DNA of 64,000 nucleotides from Chrysogorgia sp. JL179-B06 (GCA_035772405.1 JAYKKM010000052.1:464001-528000), one strand, 5' to 3'. Positions 21,901-33,227 are shown, counted from the first letter of the stretch. Numbers and translations: made by a program. The notes: generated by a model from the sequence alone, not told the origin.

Positions 21901-22431
21901 AAATGCGGATTTCCAGTCCTCGCACGAAGAAACTCGCAGCTCGCTGCGAGCACTCGCAAGCTCGCTGCGAGTGTTTTAGCCCTCGTGGCAGATAGTTTGA
22001 AATATTGAACTATTTTTACTCGCAGCAAGTACTCGCAGTAAATAACCAATCAAAACAAATTATGTCAACATTTCAAATCATTAGTAATTCATGGGGAATA
22101 CTGCACAAAGGAAATCATTACCGTGTCGGTGTGTATTTGCATAGATATTGAAGGGGAAGAAATTACATAAATTAATCGAACTTTCACCTCGATTTTCTGG
22201 TAAATACCGATTTATTTGAGGTGCTATATCTGAAACACTCAGAAGAGTGCTTCGTCAGGATATCCAAACACCTCGAAGTTTGTTAAAAAAACGCGGCTAT
22301 CGCTTCATCAGTCTTGAAAACCCTGCGAGTTATCGCAACGAGCTGCATGTGGTGGAAATACAGTGGAAACCATGCGAGTACCCGCAGCGAGCTGCGAGTT
22401 GCTTAGTGCGAGGACTGGAAATCCGCCTTAA
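21901..22431. mobile_element. MITE family C, copy 2 (opposite orientation)
   Basis: Near-complete inverted relative of 20964-21438, so the two could pair over about 450 bases. Confidence 0.75.
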
Positions 22432-22439
22432 CCCGACAG

Positions 22440-22515
22440 TTCACTCTCTGACGAGAGGACTTCGCTCGAAAGTTAATAAACCTCCTACACACTATTTCGG
22501 CAGTATGCCAACCTT
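22440..22515 (+). ncRNA. Hammerhead-like repeat, family 2, plus strand
   Basis: CTGACGA, a stem-loop AGGACTTCGCT, CGAAAG, then the TATTTCGGCAGTA block shared with 13128-13225. It follows MITE family C directly. Confidence 0.3.
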
Positions 22516-22664
22516 CTAGAGTTTTCGATTTTATCCTGGCATACTATGTATAAGATTGCTAACCATTGGTCCATTGATCCATTGCAAACTCTCGAATGTT
22601 CATTTGAATCAAAGATATGGATGTGTTCATGCATGTCATTTAAACTATATATACTTATAGGAGC

Positions 22665-23045
22665 TGTTTATATGATCCGGGTTAGCCCAGTTAACCGGGC
22701 TTAGTTGTATCACGAAAATCGTTCCTCGATCCAAAACGATCATTTGAATAAACGTTATACTCTTCTTACGTGTCAAACTAAACCAGTTCTGCTTTGAAAC
22801 ATCATTTTGGGTGTCTATACATTACTGCTATATAGACGTCTTTGATAATGGCACCCAAATTAATTCTTCTTTTATATTCATTTAAATTGGCCTTTCTGAC
22901 CTCGTTCGTGTGTCTGTAATTCCAAAGAATCTTTGCTTTTTAATAAGGCCAGAAAGGCCAATTTGCATGCATATAAAATAATATTTAGACTGGCCACCAT
23001 TATGAAAGAGGTCTATTGGTTAACCCGGCTCATATAAACAGCCCT
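22665..23045. mobile_element. MITE with GCTGTTTATATGA ends, hosting a nested MITE
   Basis: Ends AGCTGTTTATATGATCCGGG and CCGGCTCATATAAACAGCCC. The MITE family A copy at 22833-23015 sits inside, so this element is older. Confidence 0.65.
22833..23015. mobile_element. MITE family A, copy 3
   Basis: TAGACGTCTTTGATAATGG and CCATTATGAAAGAGGTCTA ends. Body matches 3787-3973. Confidence 0.75.
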
Positions 23046-23242
23046 TCAGCAATTAGCAAAATAATCCTTTGTTCAAGGTTATTAGTGCATCCAACTTCAG
23101 CAATTAGCAAATTCTTTCTTCAGGATTATTGGTGCATCAGATTCAGCACCGATGGAAAGTTCGATGTTTAAAATGGAGCCTGATTAGTTGTTGCTCCACC
23201 TGTTTCTGTTCGTATCATTTCGCTTGAATTATCTAAATAGTA

Positions 23243-23820
23243 TACCGTAAACATCCGAATATAAGCCCTGGGCTTATATTCGTTCGTAAGCACTTTTTGG
23301 TGGGCTTATACATGGTGGGGGGGCTTATATACGGAGGGATTATATACGGACAAGATTTTGTGTTAGTAATAACATTTATTGACTTTGTTTCAATATAACA
23401 CAAGGTTAACATATAAATAAAGATATGTCCATGATATATTGAAAGAATATTAATTTCTGTTGATAAAAATAATATTGTTCTATTATTAAAGCTTTTTTGT
23501 AAAAATTTGTCTCCAATATTGGTCTCCAATAGAATAAAGTTTGTCTCCAATATTGGTCTCCAATATAATAAAGTCTCCAATATTGCCATTCACGGCATGG
23601 TATAGGGGTTTTCAAAACAACTTTTAAATTCGTATTGCCACTATGAAATCACTATTTTATTTTTTATAGAAAACAGTAATAAAATTGTCCATGTATAAGC
23701 CCATGCCCATGGGTTTATATACGGGCGCGCGGGCTTATATTCGGAATGGTGAGAGTATTAGTAAATTGATGGGCTTCCCCATGTATAAGCCCTGGGGGCT
23801 TATATTCCTGGTTTACGGTA
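23243..23820. mobile_element. pogo/mariner-like MITE, TA-flanked
   Basis: Terminal words TACCGTAAAC and GTTTACGGTA, with GGGCTTATATTCG-type subterminal repeats. The interior contains 2.3 copies of a 35-bp tandem repeat around GTCTCCAATATTGG (23505-23585). Confidence 0.65.
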
Positions 23821-23944
23821 ATTATAAAATGCTAAAATGGCATAAAAATTATAAACAGCTATTACACATACAAAGGAAGTCAATGGGAAGGATATTTTGC
23901 GAGTGTGTAAATTTTGAGTGTCTAAATTTTGCGAGTGTGTAAAT

Positions 23945-24215
23945 AAAGACCCAACCCTAACCTTAACCCTAAAAAAAGTAAAGTAAAAATTAAAAAAAAA
24001 TGGAAAAAACCATACCCACCCAACATTCGAATCCCGACCTCACATCAAAATCAATGACACAGACCACTCAGCTATGCAAGCGAACTTGAAATATTCAGTT
24101 GATATTTGATAATCAATATCTATGTAATGCCATTGTAAGTGAACAAAATAATAAAAAGATGCTACCGACCACTAAAGATGCTACCGACCGTCTACGGATT
24201 CCAAATTAGCAGTGC
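23945..24215 (-). repeat. SINE-like repeat, copy 1
   Basis: Matches 36690-36966. On the minus strand both show a tRNA-like A box (GCTGAGTGGTC) and a B-box-like word (GGTTCGAGTGT in the second copy), ending in an A/T-rich tail. The GATGCTACCGACC word is duplicated at 24158-24195. Confidence 0.5.
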
Positions 24216-24369
24216 CGCACTACAGATTCGCTCAACGCTCATTGGCCAAGTTTGACTATTTTCTAAATATTTTTATAAAATAACATTTTGAATAGGTGTA
24301 TTTTGATTGGCTAAAAGTTGTGTTTTTGTTTAAGAAATAGAATACATTTTCAGTGTTTCCATACAGTTA

Positions 24370-25830
24370 TGCACTAGTCAATTGAAACCCCCACCCCCCC
24401 GGTCCCGGGACATAGTGGGGGTTTTGACCTAGACTCCAAGCAAATGATGTCAAAACCCCCAGTTCCTGGGGGATACTTTTAGGGTAAATCCCCCTCCCAT
24501 TCTGTCCTTGTATTGAAATAACACCTTGCAAAACCAGCCAAAATATTCATATTAATGAAGGAAATATTTAACTATGCAAATTTTATAAATATTGATTACA
24601 AATGTAAATTTGTCTGATTCTAGTAACTATCTTAAAATAAGGATCGAACACAAGATTTATTGGATGGCTCGATAGAAGTATGAAATCAATGGATTAAAAA
24701 CATTCCTTGCTCCAGACTAAAAATAGCAACACCGCTGAAGCGCACAGGGCTCATGTTACACATGATGCAATATGATATATATTTTAGTTAGACATAACTA
24801 CTGTTGTCAGAGCACATGCCGGCCAACTTTCCTGCAGTGCAGCGTAAATTATCATTATTCACGCCGCAGGAAATTTGGCCTTGTGAAACCACAAAGAGTT
24901 AATGGAAAATAGAAACGTTTTAGATACTTTCTACAACTATATAAAATTTGAACCGCGGAAAAACCATCAAAGTTAACGAGTCTGTCGATATAATTTATTG
25001 TTTCAACTTGGGTATTATAGATGTTTTTAAACGGTTTAGCTTTTATCGGAGAGTAGTAAAAAAGTAGAGTGCTGCGTAGACAGTGTTTTCGATATATAGC
25101 AAAGTGAAAAGGTGGTAAACTGCCAAGAATTTAGTGACGAAATACTGACGTTTCATCAGACAAGGCGTTATTAGCAGGAATCCCTGCGGCTTCTGATTGG
25201 CCGATAAATTTAGCACTTCCGACGCTAGCGGCATAAATTACCGCCGGCGAAATTATTCAAATTATATCCGGAATTTGAAAAACCTGTATTTCAACTTTCA
25301 AGGTTTAGCCGTTGAAATAGACAACGAAAACAGTATTTAAAACTCTCAAATCATGTATACTGCATGTTACTGGATCGTTTGATCGTATATTTACGTTTGC
25401 CTTGGGGCAAGAATCTCGAAAAGAATAAACCAACAGAATAAACCAAGAAGATCTCGACGATAAGAATAAACTGCATTTATCGGAATCTCGCCACAGTGAT
25501 ACAGTCTACAGAATCATGAAAACATTGACAGATAGCGTGTATCATATTACCATAATCATAATGACATAGCAGTGATGCTATTTTTAGTCTGGAGCAGGTC
25601 AGTTTTTAGCCGCATGTTTTCGTTCGTCTGCCGCCATTTTCGTTGATATACCATGTCCGTTCTCCTCTTCCCCCAGGTGGGGACTGGATTGTGAAGCAAA
25701 AGTTATATAACCCACCACCCCCAGGGGACAAATTATTGTTCAAAAGTGATCCCATCCCCTTGTTATCCCCCCCACTATGTCCCGGGACCGGGGGGGGGGG
25801 GGGGGGTGGGGGTTTCAATTGACTAGTGCA
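24370..25830. mobile_element. Harbinger-like non-autonomous transposon
   Basis: Terminal inverted repeats of about 50 bases open TGCACTAGTCAATTGAAACC and contain GGTCCCGGGACATAGTGG. A TTA duplication flanks both sides (24367-24369 and 25831-25833), as for PIF/Harbinger. Poly-C and poly-G runs differ in length between the ends. A Penelope-like fragment is embedded at 25062-25165. Confidence 0.7.
25062..25165 (+). repeat. Penelope-like terminal fragment
   Basis: Carries GTGCTGCGTAGACAGTGTTT and GTAAACTGCCAAGAATTTAG, as in 1275-1495, and stops inside the would-be hammerhead. Confidence 0.6.
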
Positions 25831-26340
25831 TTATAGAAACACGAGTGGTAGCGGTTCGTTTGCTGGCCTAAGTAAAATAGAGAAGCCCATCTTGCATCAG
25901 ATCAAACTTGGAGTGTGAGTGGATCTCGTGTGCCTGGCGCTTGTCGATTTTCAATATCTTGCGTTGCAGTGTGCCGTGTTTTTCGATTGACGACTTCATA
26001 TCAGTCTTGTAGGACTGATTTTGAATGGGCCGGACCCGGCTGCCCTATGTCTCATGCTGAGTGGTGCCCTATAACAATCACTTTCTCAATGGTCAACTCC
26101 ATTCTATATAACAAATTGCTTACTACAATGCCACAGTTAAGTTTATATAATGATGTACGAAAGCAGTGTGTGGTCTAATACATCAAAGAGAACTATATAG
26201 AACGTATATATCCAAACTGCAAAAACGAACTAGCTGTATTATCCTAGGAGTTTCAACAAGAGATGAGAATGATTTATTTAGAGTCGATCACGCAGGATAA
26301 GGTTGCCCTATTTATCCGAGCCAGAGGCTCATGTTTTAAG

Positions 26341-26549
26341 CGTTCGACTATTCAGTTTATCACTCTTAGGTGAACGAAAAACCAACTGATATAGGGAATT
26401 CCGAGGGCCTACGATTTAAGGTCGTTTTCCGAGAATACTTGAAAGTCTTACCATTTGCTGGTGTTGTTGCGAAGGCAGCACCTTGTTCTCAATTATTTTA
26501 AGACCCTGAGTGGTTGTCCGACCAGGATTTATACCCGGAACAGCTGGTT
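26341..26549 (-). repeat. tRNA-derived SINE, copy 2
   Basis: Minus-strand relative of 4796-5030, from a decayed tRNA-like head (GTCCGACCAGGATT on plus) to CACTCTTAGGTGAACG. Confidence 0.65.
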
Positions 26550-26637
26550 AAAAGCTTCGGTCAGGAAATGTCAAAACCTTTCACGGAATTGTAAAAAAAA
26601 GGAAAGCAACTAGACTGCTATAATTGTTTAAATAATC

Positions 26638-26804
26638 AGTGTTTCCACTTTGAAGGAAATTTCCTTCCACAGATGCGTCACTAAGATGGAGGGGTAAGAT
26701 ATTGTTCGCCTTCTTTACAAAAGTTATTTGTGTCCCTCATTCCTCGAAGCCCGGGGGAGGTGACGCATCTGTGGAAGGAAATTTCCTTCCAAAGTGGAAA
26801 CACT
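26638..26804. mobile_element. 167-bp MITE with long terminal repeats
   Basis: Ends AGTGTTTCCACTTTGAAGG and its exact complement run about 45 bases, each including the palindrome GGAAATTTCC and GATGCGTCAC. Confidence 0.75.
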
Positions 26805-26886
26805 ATTTAAATTTTGTAAAATTCATTTATTATTCATGAAGAAAATTCAAAAGAAATTAATATTTAATCAGCATCTTTAACCCAGG

Positions 26887-27121
26887 ATAAAACATTGATT
26901 AATAAAACATCAATGTTTTATCAAAGTTAACTAGCTCAAATTGAGCTTTTTCGGAGTTAAAATAATTAGTTTGTACAGTTTCTACAACTTCCAAACAAAG
27001 TATGTATTATATATTATATTCATTTTACAAGTTCGTTAAAACATTCGCGGTCGATGTTTATGAGCAGTTACAGCGGCTCGCCATTGTAACTGCCCATAAA
27101 CATCGGCCGCTCATGTTTTAA
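26887..27121. repeat. Two adjacent hairpins
   Basis: ATAAAACATTGAT / ATCAATGTTTTAT at 26887-26918, and GTTAAAACATTCGCGG / CCGCTCATGTTTTAAC at about 27033-27121. Confidence 0.55.
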
Positions 27122-27373
27122 CTACTACATGGAGTCCACCATAAATTAAAAATCATCTATTAACTATATATAATACTTTATTTATGATATTTATTATAGA
27201 ATACTTTATTACGTTGATTAAAAATAATGTTATTCTTACGGAATTTGAAAATTTCGAACGTTTCTGATTGGTCGCTTGAAATTCCCCTGCTCATCAGAAT
27301 AGGCGTTACATTAAATCTATGCCATATAATATTAATTTGTTATCTTTGTTTTCACGTTTTCATCTCTTTAAAG

Positions 27374-27639
27374 TGGTTTTGCATGGGGTCTACTGGGGAA
27401 TTGGAACTGGTTGTGGCGCAATCTTTGGAGGATATTGGCTGGAGCATGCTGGCTTTCCACAGACGTTCCTCCTCTTCACGGTGATAACATGCATTGTCGC
27501 ATTTGTTTTCTTTGTGGTTCAATTGATGGTGTACATAAAAGATCCTGACTCATTGAACGAAATACTCTCGGAAAGAAGCAGCAACTTTGATGGTGACGAC
27601 GAAGAAAGTTCCAGTGAAGATGAAGAAAACTATTCGTAA
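27374..27639 (+). CDS. MFSD6: MFSD6-like transporter, final coding exon
   Basis: Begins after AG at 27372-27373. Joining CAAG of exon 1 to TGGTT keeps frame and gives Gln-Val-Val-Leu-His-Gly. The summed length, 1695 bases, is exactly 565 codons with the TAA at 27637. It encodes the conserved HGVYWGIGTGCGAIFGG helix start, a last transmembrane helix (FVFFVVQLMVYI) and an acidic serine-rich cytosolic tail (DGDDEESSSEDEEN). The glycine-rich block is characteristic of MFSD6 C-termini. An ATTAAA-like poly(A) signal candidate is near 27810; none closer was found. Confidence 0.8.
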
Positions 27640-27864
27640 AAGGAGTGAAGATGCTTGTACAGGTACAACGACGAAGCAGGGGGGAAGGTATAAACATACT
27701 TATATAATCTAGTTAGAGAAGTGGCACACAAATGTTCCTTTTTAACCTGCGCATCAAAAATAACTATGCATATACTATTTTACAACCACCTGGTGTGCAA
27801 CAACAATATTAAAATGTTGTGCTGCGAAGACAGTGTAGAAATACAAGTAGATTCTCTAAGGGTT

Positions 27865-28178
27865 GGTGTATCAAAGGAGAACGCAAGTCACCGAGCTTTA
27901 GTTTTATTAGCTTGTGCGTCGCCGTTTGACCGCAAACTTGCGATGATTTGCGTTGGCTTGCGTTAGTTTGCGACTAATTTGAACTTACAGTCAAATTTAA
28001 TGCTTTTCAAGTTTATTTCAACTTGCGAGGACGTGCAAGTCGTTTGAACACAAAACATAAGTCGATGTACTTTCGTACTTTCCATTGTTTTGCCGCGAGA
28101 ACATGATAACTAGTGGAAGAACTTGACTGTCGACATCGTAAGTCAGCGCAAGTCGTTTTGCGTTCTCGTTTGATCCAT
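27865..28178. mobile_element. MITE with GAACGCAAGTC ends
   Basis: Left TGTATCAAAGGAGAACGCAA and right TTGCGTTCTCGTTTGATCCA are inverted. The interior is rich in TTGCG words. Confidence 0.6.
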
Positions 28179-28181
28179 GTT

Positions 28182-28335
28182 TAACGTTTCCAGTGAAGGC
28201 CCTTGATCAGAGAATCTATCAAAAGTGAATCTTAATCAGAGAATTTATACGTTTCATTTTAATCTCACGAAGGGCTTTCGCTCGAAACTTTAGACGGATT
28301 TCTACACGCTATTTCGGCAGTACACCAACCTTTAA
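28182..28335 (+). repeat. Hammerhead-like repeat, family 2, decayed
   Basis: Contains GAAGGGCTTTCGCTCGAAAC and the TATTTCGGCAGTAC block, but the CTGANGA core has become CTCACGA. Confidence 0.4.
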
Positions 28336-28644
28336 GGTATCCATTAATTACTCGCAGTGTAGAAAGGCACGCATCGTTACCTACGGCGACGGCAGATGGA
28401 GCAAGGTACATTTTAGCATGTCGAAAAAAACACGGTTGATTGGCTACCTTATTTGACACTCAAAAGTTTGTTTTATGCAGCTGTAGAAAACACTTCAATG
28501 CTTCTAAAACGATTTCAGGTTTGCGTTGAAGTCAGACTAAAGCAACAGCTCTTAACTCTCCACGACTTATCGTCGTCACAAAGGCGTGAAAATGTTTTCA
28601 GTGAAGTTTGTTTACAGAACGAGAACATGCAACGTTCAGGTTTA

Positions 28645-28800
28645 TGTTAGTGTTAGGGTTAGTGTTATGGTTAGTATTATATGGTTAGTATTAAGTTTAG
28701 TATTAAGGTTAATATTAGGGTTAGTATTAGGGTTAGTATTAAGGTTAGTATTAAGGTTAGTATTAAGGTTAGTATTAAGGTTAGTATTAAGGTTAGTAAG
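28645..28800 (+). repeat. 12-bp tandem repeat TTAGTATTAAGG
   Basis: About 12 units with TTAGTATTAGGG variants. The complementary motif recurs at 63208-63295. Resembles decayed telomere repeat mixed with a TTAGTA unit. Confidence 0.85.
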
Positions 28801-28967
28801 TATAATAGCGTTATTTTTAGGAACAATTCGTTGTTGGGACGCCGGCCATCTTGAAACCTACTTGTCGTTCATGGTAACTAGTCCAATGTGTTAGCTTGTC
28901 AATTCAATGTATTTGCACGTCAGTCCGATGTATTTGCGCTTTTTGTAGCTCGTAAGGTCCCTTACTT

Positions 28968-29597
28968 CAATTTAAAAGGGAACTGTTGTCAAAAATCAAT
29001 TACTTTTAAATAAAAGGCCTTTATAGTGCAATGTTTAGAAACTCGGCGAGAAATAACGTTTTCATTCGCGTAATTTTATGCTTCTGTACGCGGCCATTTT
29101 AGAGTTTGCTCGACGGCTCAATGTTGATTTGAAGCAGCGGTTTTCTTTTCAATTTTTACATCATTGACGTCAATGGAAACACTAGCATAAAATACAATGT
29201 TTAAGTATAATGTTTAGCTCTTGTACTCGAGAAATAGCATTTTCATTCTCGTATATGCTTTTGGACACCGCCATTTTGTGTAATTTTCAGTGGAGTTTGC
29301 TCGGCACTCAAACCCGATGTTCAGCTGGGATTCTTTTCAATTTTGACGTTAATGATTGCAAGGGACAGCGACGTTAAAATCGAAAAGAAAATCGCAGTTG
29401 TACATTTGAGCCGCCGAGCAAACTCCAGAATGACAGAAAATGGCGGCGTTCACAAGCATAAAATATGAGAACGAAAACGTTATTTCTCGAGTACAAGAGC
29501 AGATACCGTAAACTATTAATATTTCTAAACATTATACTTAAATTAAGGCCTTTTATATAAAAGTCATTTATTTTTTCATTACAGTTCCCCTTTAAAC
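28968..29597. mobile_element. MITE with TTAA target and GGGAACTG ends
   Basis: Ends AAGGGAACTGT and ACAGTTCCCCT abut TTAA on both sides. Arms extend through AAAAGGCCTTTA and an ACTCGAGAAATAACG-like block. The left half contains an internal duplication. TTAA is used by piggyBac and Kolobok. Confidence 0.65.
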
Positions 29598-29715
29598 AAA
29601 CATAATGTCCATCAATTTAGAGCAAATTGGTCCTAGATGATGGTTATGAAATCTAATTTTATGTAAAAAGATTTGGTCAGCTGTTTTATTTACCGAAAGA
29701 AAAATAATATACATT

Positions 29716-29838
29716 TGTTGACTGGCGCCGAGGGAAACATCGAGTTTTACGGACCCGAAGGTTTCGATGTCACCCGAGGGTGACATTGAAACCTGAGGGA
29801 CCGTAAAACTCGATGTTTCTTGAGGCAAAAGTCAACAA
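29716..29838. repeat. Near-perfect palindrome
   Basis: Arms of about 60 bases share AAACATCGAGTTTTACGG inverted, and meet at GTCACCCGAGGGTGAC. Confidence 0.8.
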
Positions 29839-30070
29839 GCGTTTTGTTATATACCAAAGACTTTCGTTTTTTCCCAACAAAATGCATAAACGCTTACTTA
29901 CAGGCTCCATTACGATTACATCTTGGTTTAGCTTTAATACTTTTGAAGCAGGAAGCTCGAAATCTTTCGCAATACTCGAAGGCAATAATAATGGTGGCAA
30001 TGGAAAGTCTTTGGTATATAAAAATGGTGTTTAAGTTCCTTTGGAATTTAATGTGTGGTCACAGGGAGCT

Positions 30071-30393
30071 CTAACTCGGTCTAATTACTACCTGTTAAGG
30101 TCTCTTCCCAACTCAGCCTACATGTTTATCAGTAATCATTGCATCTATACAAAACAGCTACAAATGATCGTTCGTTCGTTATAAATGAGTTATGAAAAGT
30201 TATAAGGTAAGCCGTGGGTACACAGCCTTTTATACGAACGAATACGATCATAACTTTTTATACGAACGAACGATAATTTGTAACTGTTTTGTATAGATGA
30301 TAGCATATAGATGATTACCAGGCGGATGATTACTGATAAACATGTAGGCTGTGTTGGGAAGAGACCTTGACAGGTATTAATTAGACCGAGTTA
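30071..30393. mobile_element. Palindromic MITE
   Basis: Ends CTAACTCGGTCTAATTA and TAATTAGACCGAGTTAGAAC. Further inward TCTTCCCAACTCAGCCTACA is matched, and both inner arms contain CGAACGAACG. Confidence 0.75.
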
Positions 30394-30519
30394 GAACTCC
30401 ATGTGGTGTGGTTTTGATGTATACTACTTGCATTGTGATAGTGTGTATCAGATTCGAAATCCAATGACAAAATAATTAATGAAGATTAATAACAAAATAA
30501 TTAATTTGAGTTTTTCGTT

Positions 30520-30642
30520 AATGCACTATAAAGGTTTGTTTTTTGGAAATGCTAATGAGTCATGTGACGTCCACCAAGTCATTATTTCGGATACACTAAA
30601 AGTATAGGAAAGAAAGCCAAATTTCTGGGTGACGTCACATGC
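30520..30642. repeat. Repeat D copy 1, with TGACGTC ends
   Basis: About 120 bases almost identical to 32711-32830. Inside lie inverted words CATGTGACGTCCACC and GGGTGACGTCACATG about 95 bases apart, which look like MITE termini. Confidence 0.7.
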
Positions 30643-30821
30643 ACTCTTTCGGACTAACAAATATTTATAGAACATCAACCCAAAGCTCAAATCAAACATT
30701 TTAGCATTCAACTATTCACTTAATTAAGTGTAGAATCTATACTTTGAATAATATTGAATTTGGGGTTATAGGAACTTAAACACTTCCTTAATCACACATC
30801 TATTTGGTGTTTACTTTTAAT

Positions 30822-31300
30822 AAGCATGTTAAACAGGAGAAATTTACTTTGTGTTTTAACAAGAAGAAAAAAACACAATTAAGTTTAGTTTGTGAGTTTA
30901 TAACAAAGCATGTGAAACAGGAGTCTTTTACTTTGTGTTTTAACAAGAAGAAAAAAACACAATTAAGTTTAGTTTGTGAGTTTATAACAAAGCATGTGAA
31001 ACAGGAGTCTTTTACTTTGTGTTTTAACAAGCAGAAAAAACGCAATTTAGTTTAGTTTGTGAGTTTATAACGAAGCATGTGAAACAGGAGTCTTTTACTT
31101 TGTGTTTTAACAAGCAGAAAAAAACGCAATTTAGTTTAGTTTGTGAGTTTATAACGAAGCATGTGAAACAGGAGTCTTTTACTTTGTGTCGATTGGTGTT
31201 TTAATAAGCATGTAAATTAAACAGGAGTCTTTTACTTTGTGTTTTAACAGCAGAAAAACGCAAGTATAGTTAGTGTTTAAACAAAGCATGTATACATGTA
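30822..31300. repeat. 84-bp tandem repeat
   Basis: Units start at AGCATGTGAAACAGGAGTC (30907, 30991, 31074, 31158) with a diverged first unit at 30822 and broken units after 31200. It spawns spurious ORFs on both strands. Confidence 0.9.
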
Positions 31301-31400
31301 AAACAAAACCAGTCTATAATAAAAAAAACCTAAAAAACAAGTAATGTATGGAAGACATTAATGACTGATATGCAATGTAATAGGTAATGTGGGCAATGTA

Positions 31401-31691
31401 CAGTGTGTATAAAAAAAACGGAACCTTTAGAAAACGGTCTTATACTCCTGGGAAATTAAAAACACGGTCTTAATACACCTGGGAAATTAAGATCACCAGT
31501 TGTAATCGTATGAAGGAGCATAACTGCAAAGAAACATGTTAAATATATTAACGTTTCTTTACAGTTATGGCTATGCTCCTTCATACGTTTACAAGTTATC
31601 TTAATTTCCCAGGTGTATTAAGACCGTGTTTTTAATTTCCCAGGAGTATAAGACCGTTTTCTAAGGGTCCAGTTTTTTTTTATACACACTG
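31401..31691. mobile_element. 291-bp Tc1/mariner-type foldback MITE
   Basis: Ends CAGTGTGTATAAAAAAAA and TTTTTTTTATACACACTG are flanked by TA on both sides. The arms extend almost to the centre near 31545, including GGGAAATTAAGAT and CGTATGAAGGAGCATA. Confidence 0.8.
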
Positions 31692-31693
31692 TA

Positions 31694-32700
31694 GATAAGT
31701 CAATCATCATAAAGATGACCAACAGCATTAGACAACAATCTACTTATACTATCTGAGACTTGAATGATGCAAGACCAGCAAAAATCCTTTTTTGTTTTTC
31801 CGCCAATGGATGTGTTAATGTCTTTCCTTGACTTGGTTTGTTATTATCAATCCCCACAAGCTTCAGTTCTCCGTGTTTTGTAATAATATCAATATTTATG
31901 GTGTTATTGATATATACCAATATCAAAATATTTTTTTTCAAACACTGCAATTAGCTGCAGTATGTTTTGAAAACTTCTTAAAGTGTCCCTGTGATCACAT
32001 TTTTGGTATTCCGAATTTTACATATTTGTAAAGAGCATGGTGTTCTTACTTAACTTGCCAAATTTCAAGCAATTGCGAGCGTGGGAAGACTGTTTTTATA
32101 CAAGATTTTACGGCCGCCATTACTCGAACATGTTCCGGATGTTTAGGTTGCGATTAGAGAAAGCAGGGGCGGATCTGCGCAAAACTTTGACTGCTGCTAA
32201 GCGTAATATCCGATGTGCGCCGTAGGCGCACCCCTTCTAGGGGGGTTCGGGGACATCCCCCACGGAAATTTTTTTGAAATTGAAGGCTTAAATACGCAAT
32301 TCCTGCTAATTTCCGAAAGATTTAAAGTCTTCCTGGATGACAGATTTCCACATTTTTAAGACGCATTTTCTTGGTCCACAAACCCACTGCGTGGCCGTCT
32401 GGGCTGTGGTCTGGGTAACTAGCTGCTTGCACGCGCCGCATGTGGTTCGCACATGTGTTTTCATGCTGCTACGCTTTGCTCAGTAGAGTGTGGAAAGATT
32501 TCTAATTTCTTCTAATAAAAAACAATGTAAAGTGGATTTCAACCGCCAATGTGCGTTAAATGTCTACTCTTGCGTGTTATATGCGATACTAATATTCGTT
32601 TTCACGGTATAATTTCAAACTGTACGTTACTAAGTTAACAGTTACGCTGACAAGCTTTGCTTCTTTTCAATCTGAATTATATGCCTAGGCAAATACTTTT
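31694..32700. other. No gene seen; one GC-rich repeat scrap
   Basis: Contains a CCCCTTCTAGGGGGGTTCGG fragment (about 32210-32300) related to 45730-46210 and 51930-52170. Otherwise AT-rich and non-coding. Confidence 0.45.
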
Positions 32701-32710
32701 CGAATACATT

Positions 32711-32830
32711 TTCACTATAAAGGTTTGTTTTTTGGAAATGCTAATGATCATGTGACGTCCACCAAGTCATTATTTCGGATACACGAAAAGTATAGGAAAG
32801 AAAGCCAAATTGCTGGGTGACGTCACATGA
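32711..32830. repeat. Repeat D copy 2
   Basis: Second copy of 30520-30642, differing at a handful of positions. Confidence 0.7.
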
Positions 32831-32934
32831 GTTTTCATCTTTTTTCTGATTTATTGTTTTGAATGTTAATAGTGTATGAATTAACTTAGTGGTTGGCTTA
32901 GTAAAGGGTTATGTCACGCAAACATCGCTGAACG

Positions 32935-33085
32935 TTATAAAACGTCATAAATCTGTGGACATTCAAACATGAAAATTTCGAGCGTGATTTTAACGTCGAT
33001 CGACAATACATAGTTCCGCGAAGAGGTCTGGGTACGAGACACAGCAACCCAAGTCAAGATTAGTGCGCTACCTACGGCAGCAATT
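32935..33085 (-). repeat. Dispersed repeat with CAGACCTCTTCGCGGAACTA core, copy 2
   Basis: Minus-strand relative of 2878-3015, somewhat longer in shared sequence. Confidence 0.65.
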
Positions 33086-33227
33086 AAGTTACTTCCGGTT
33101 AAATTGCGCGCTCTGATTGGCCGAGACGCTCTGACATCGGTCGTAACTTTCCCGTAATGGACCGGTCAGGATTGCGACGATAAATATTTTCCTACAACAA
33201 ATAATAACAAAATGTTGTTTTTTTAAT

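Larger units (their letters stand above)
20020..27373 (+). other. MFSD6 intron, filled with transposons
   Basis: The 7.35-kb intron begins GTAGGA and ends TCTTTAAAG. It holds at least eight separate repeats listed individually and no competing gene on either strand. Confidence 0.7.

Noticed and set aside
25606..25818. Proline- and glycine-rich 70-codon ORF
   Set aside because: Encoded by the G/C-rich terminal repeat of the Harbinger-like element.
28645..28800. Chromosome-end telomere
   Set aside because: Repeat is short, degenerate, interstitial and not a pure TTAGGG array.
28586..28894. 102-codon ORF with LVLRLVLRL repeats
   Set aside because: Translation of the 12-bp tandem repeat.
30822..31300. 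84-bp repeats considered as a CRISPR-like array
   Set aside because: Units are contiguous tandem copies with no unique spacers, in animal DNA with introns. It is a minisatellite.
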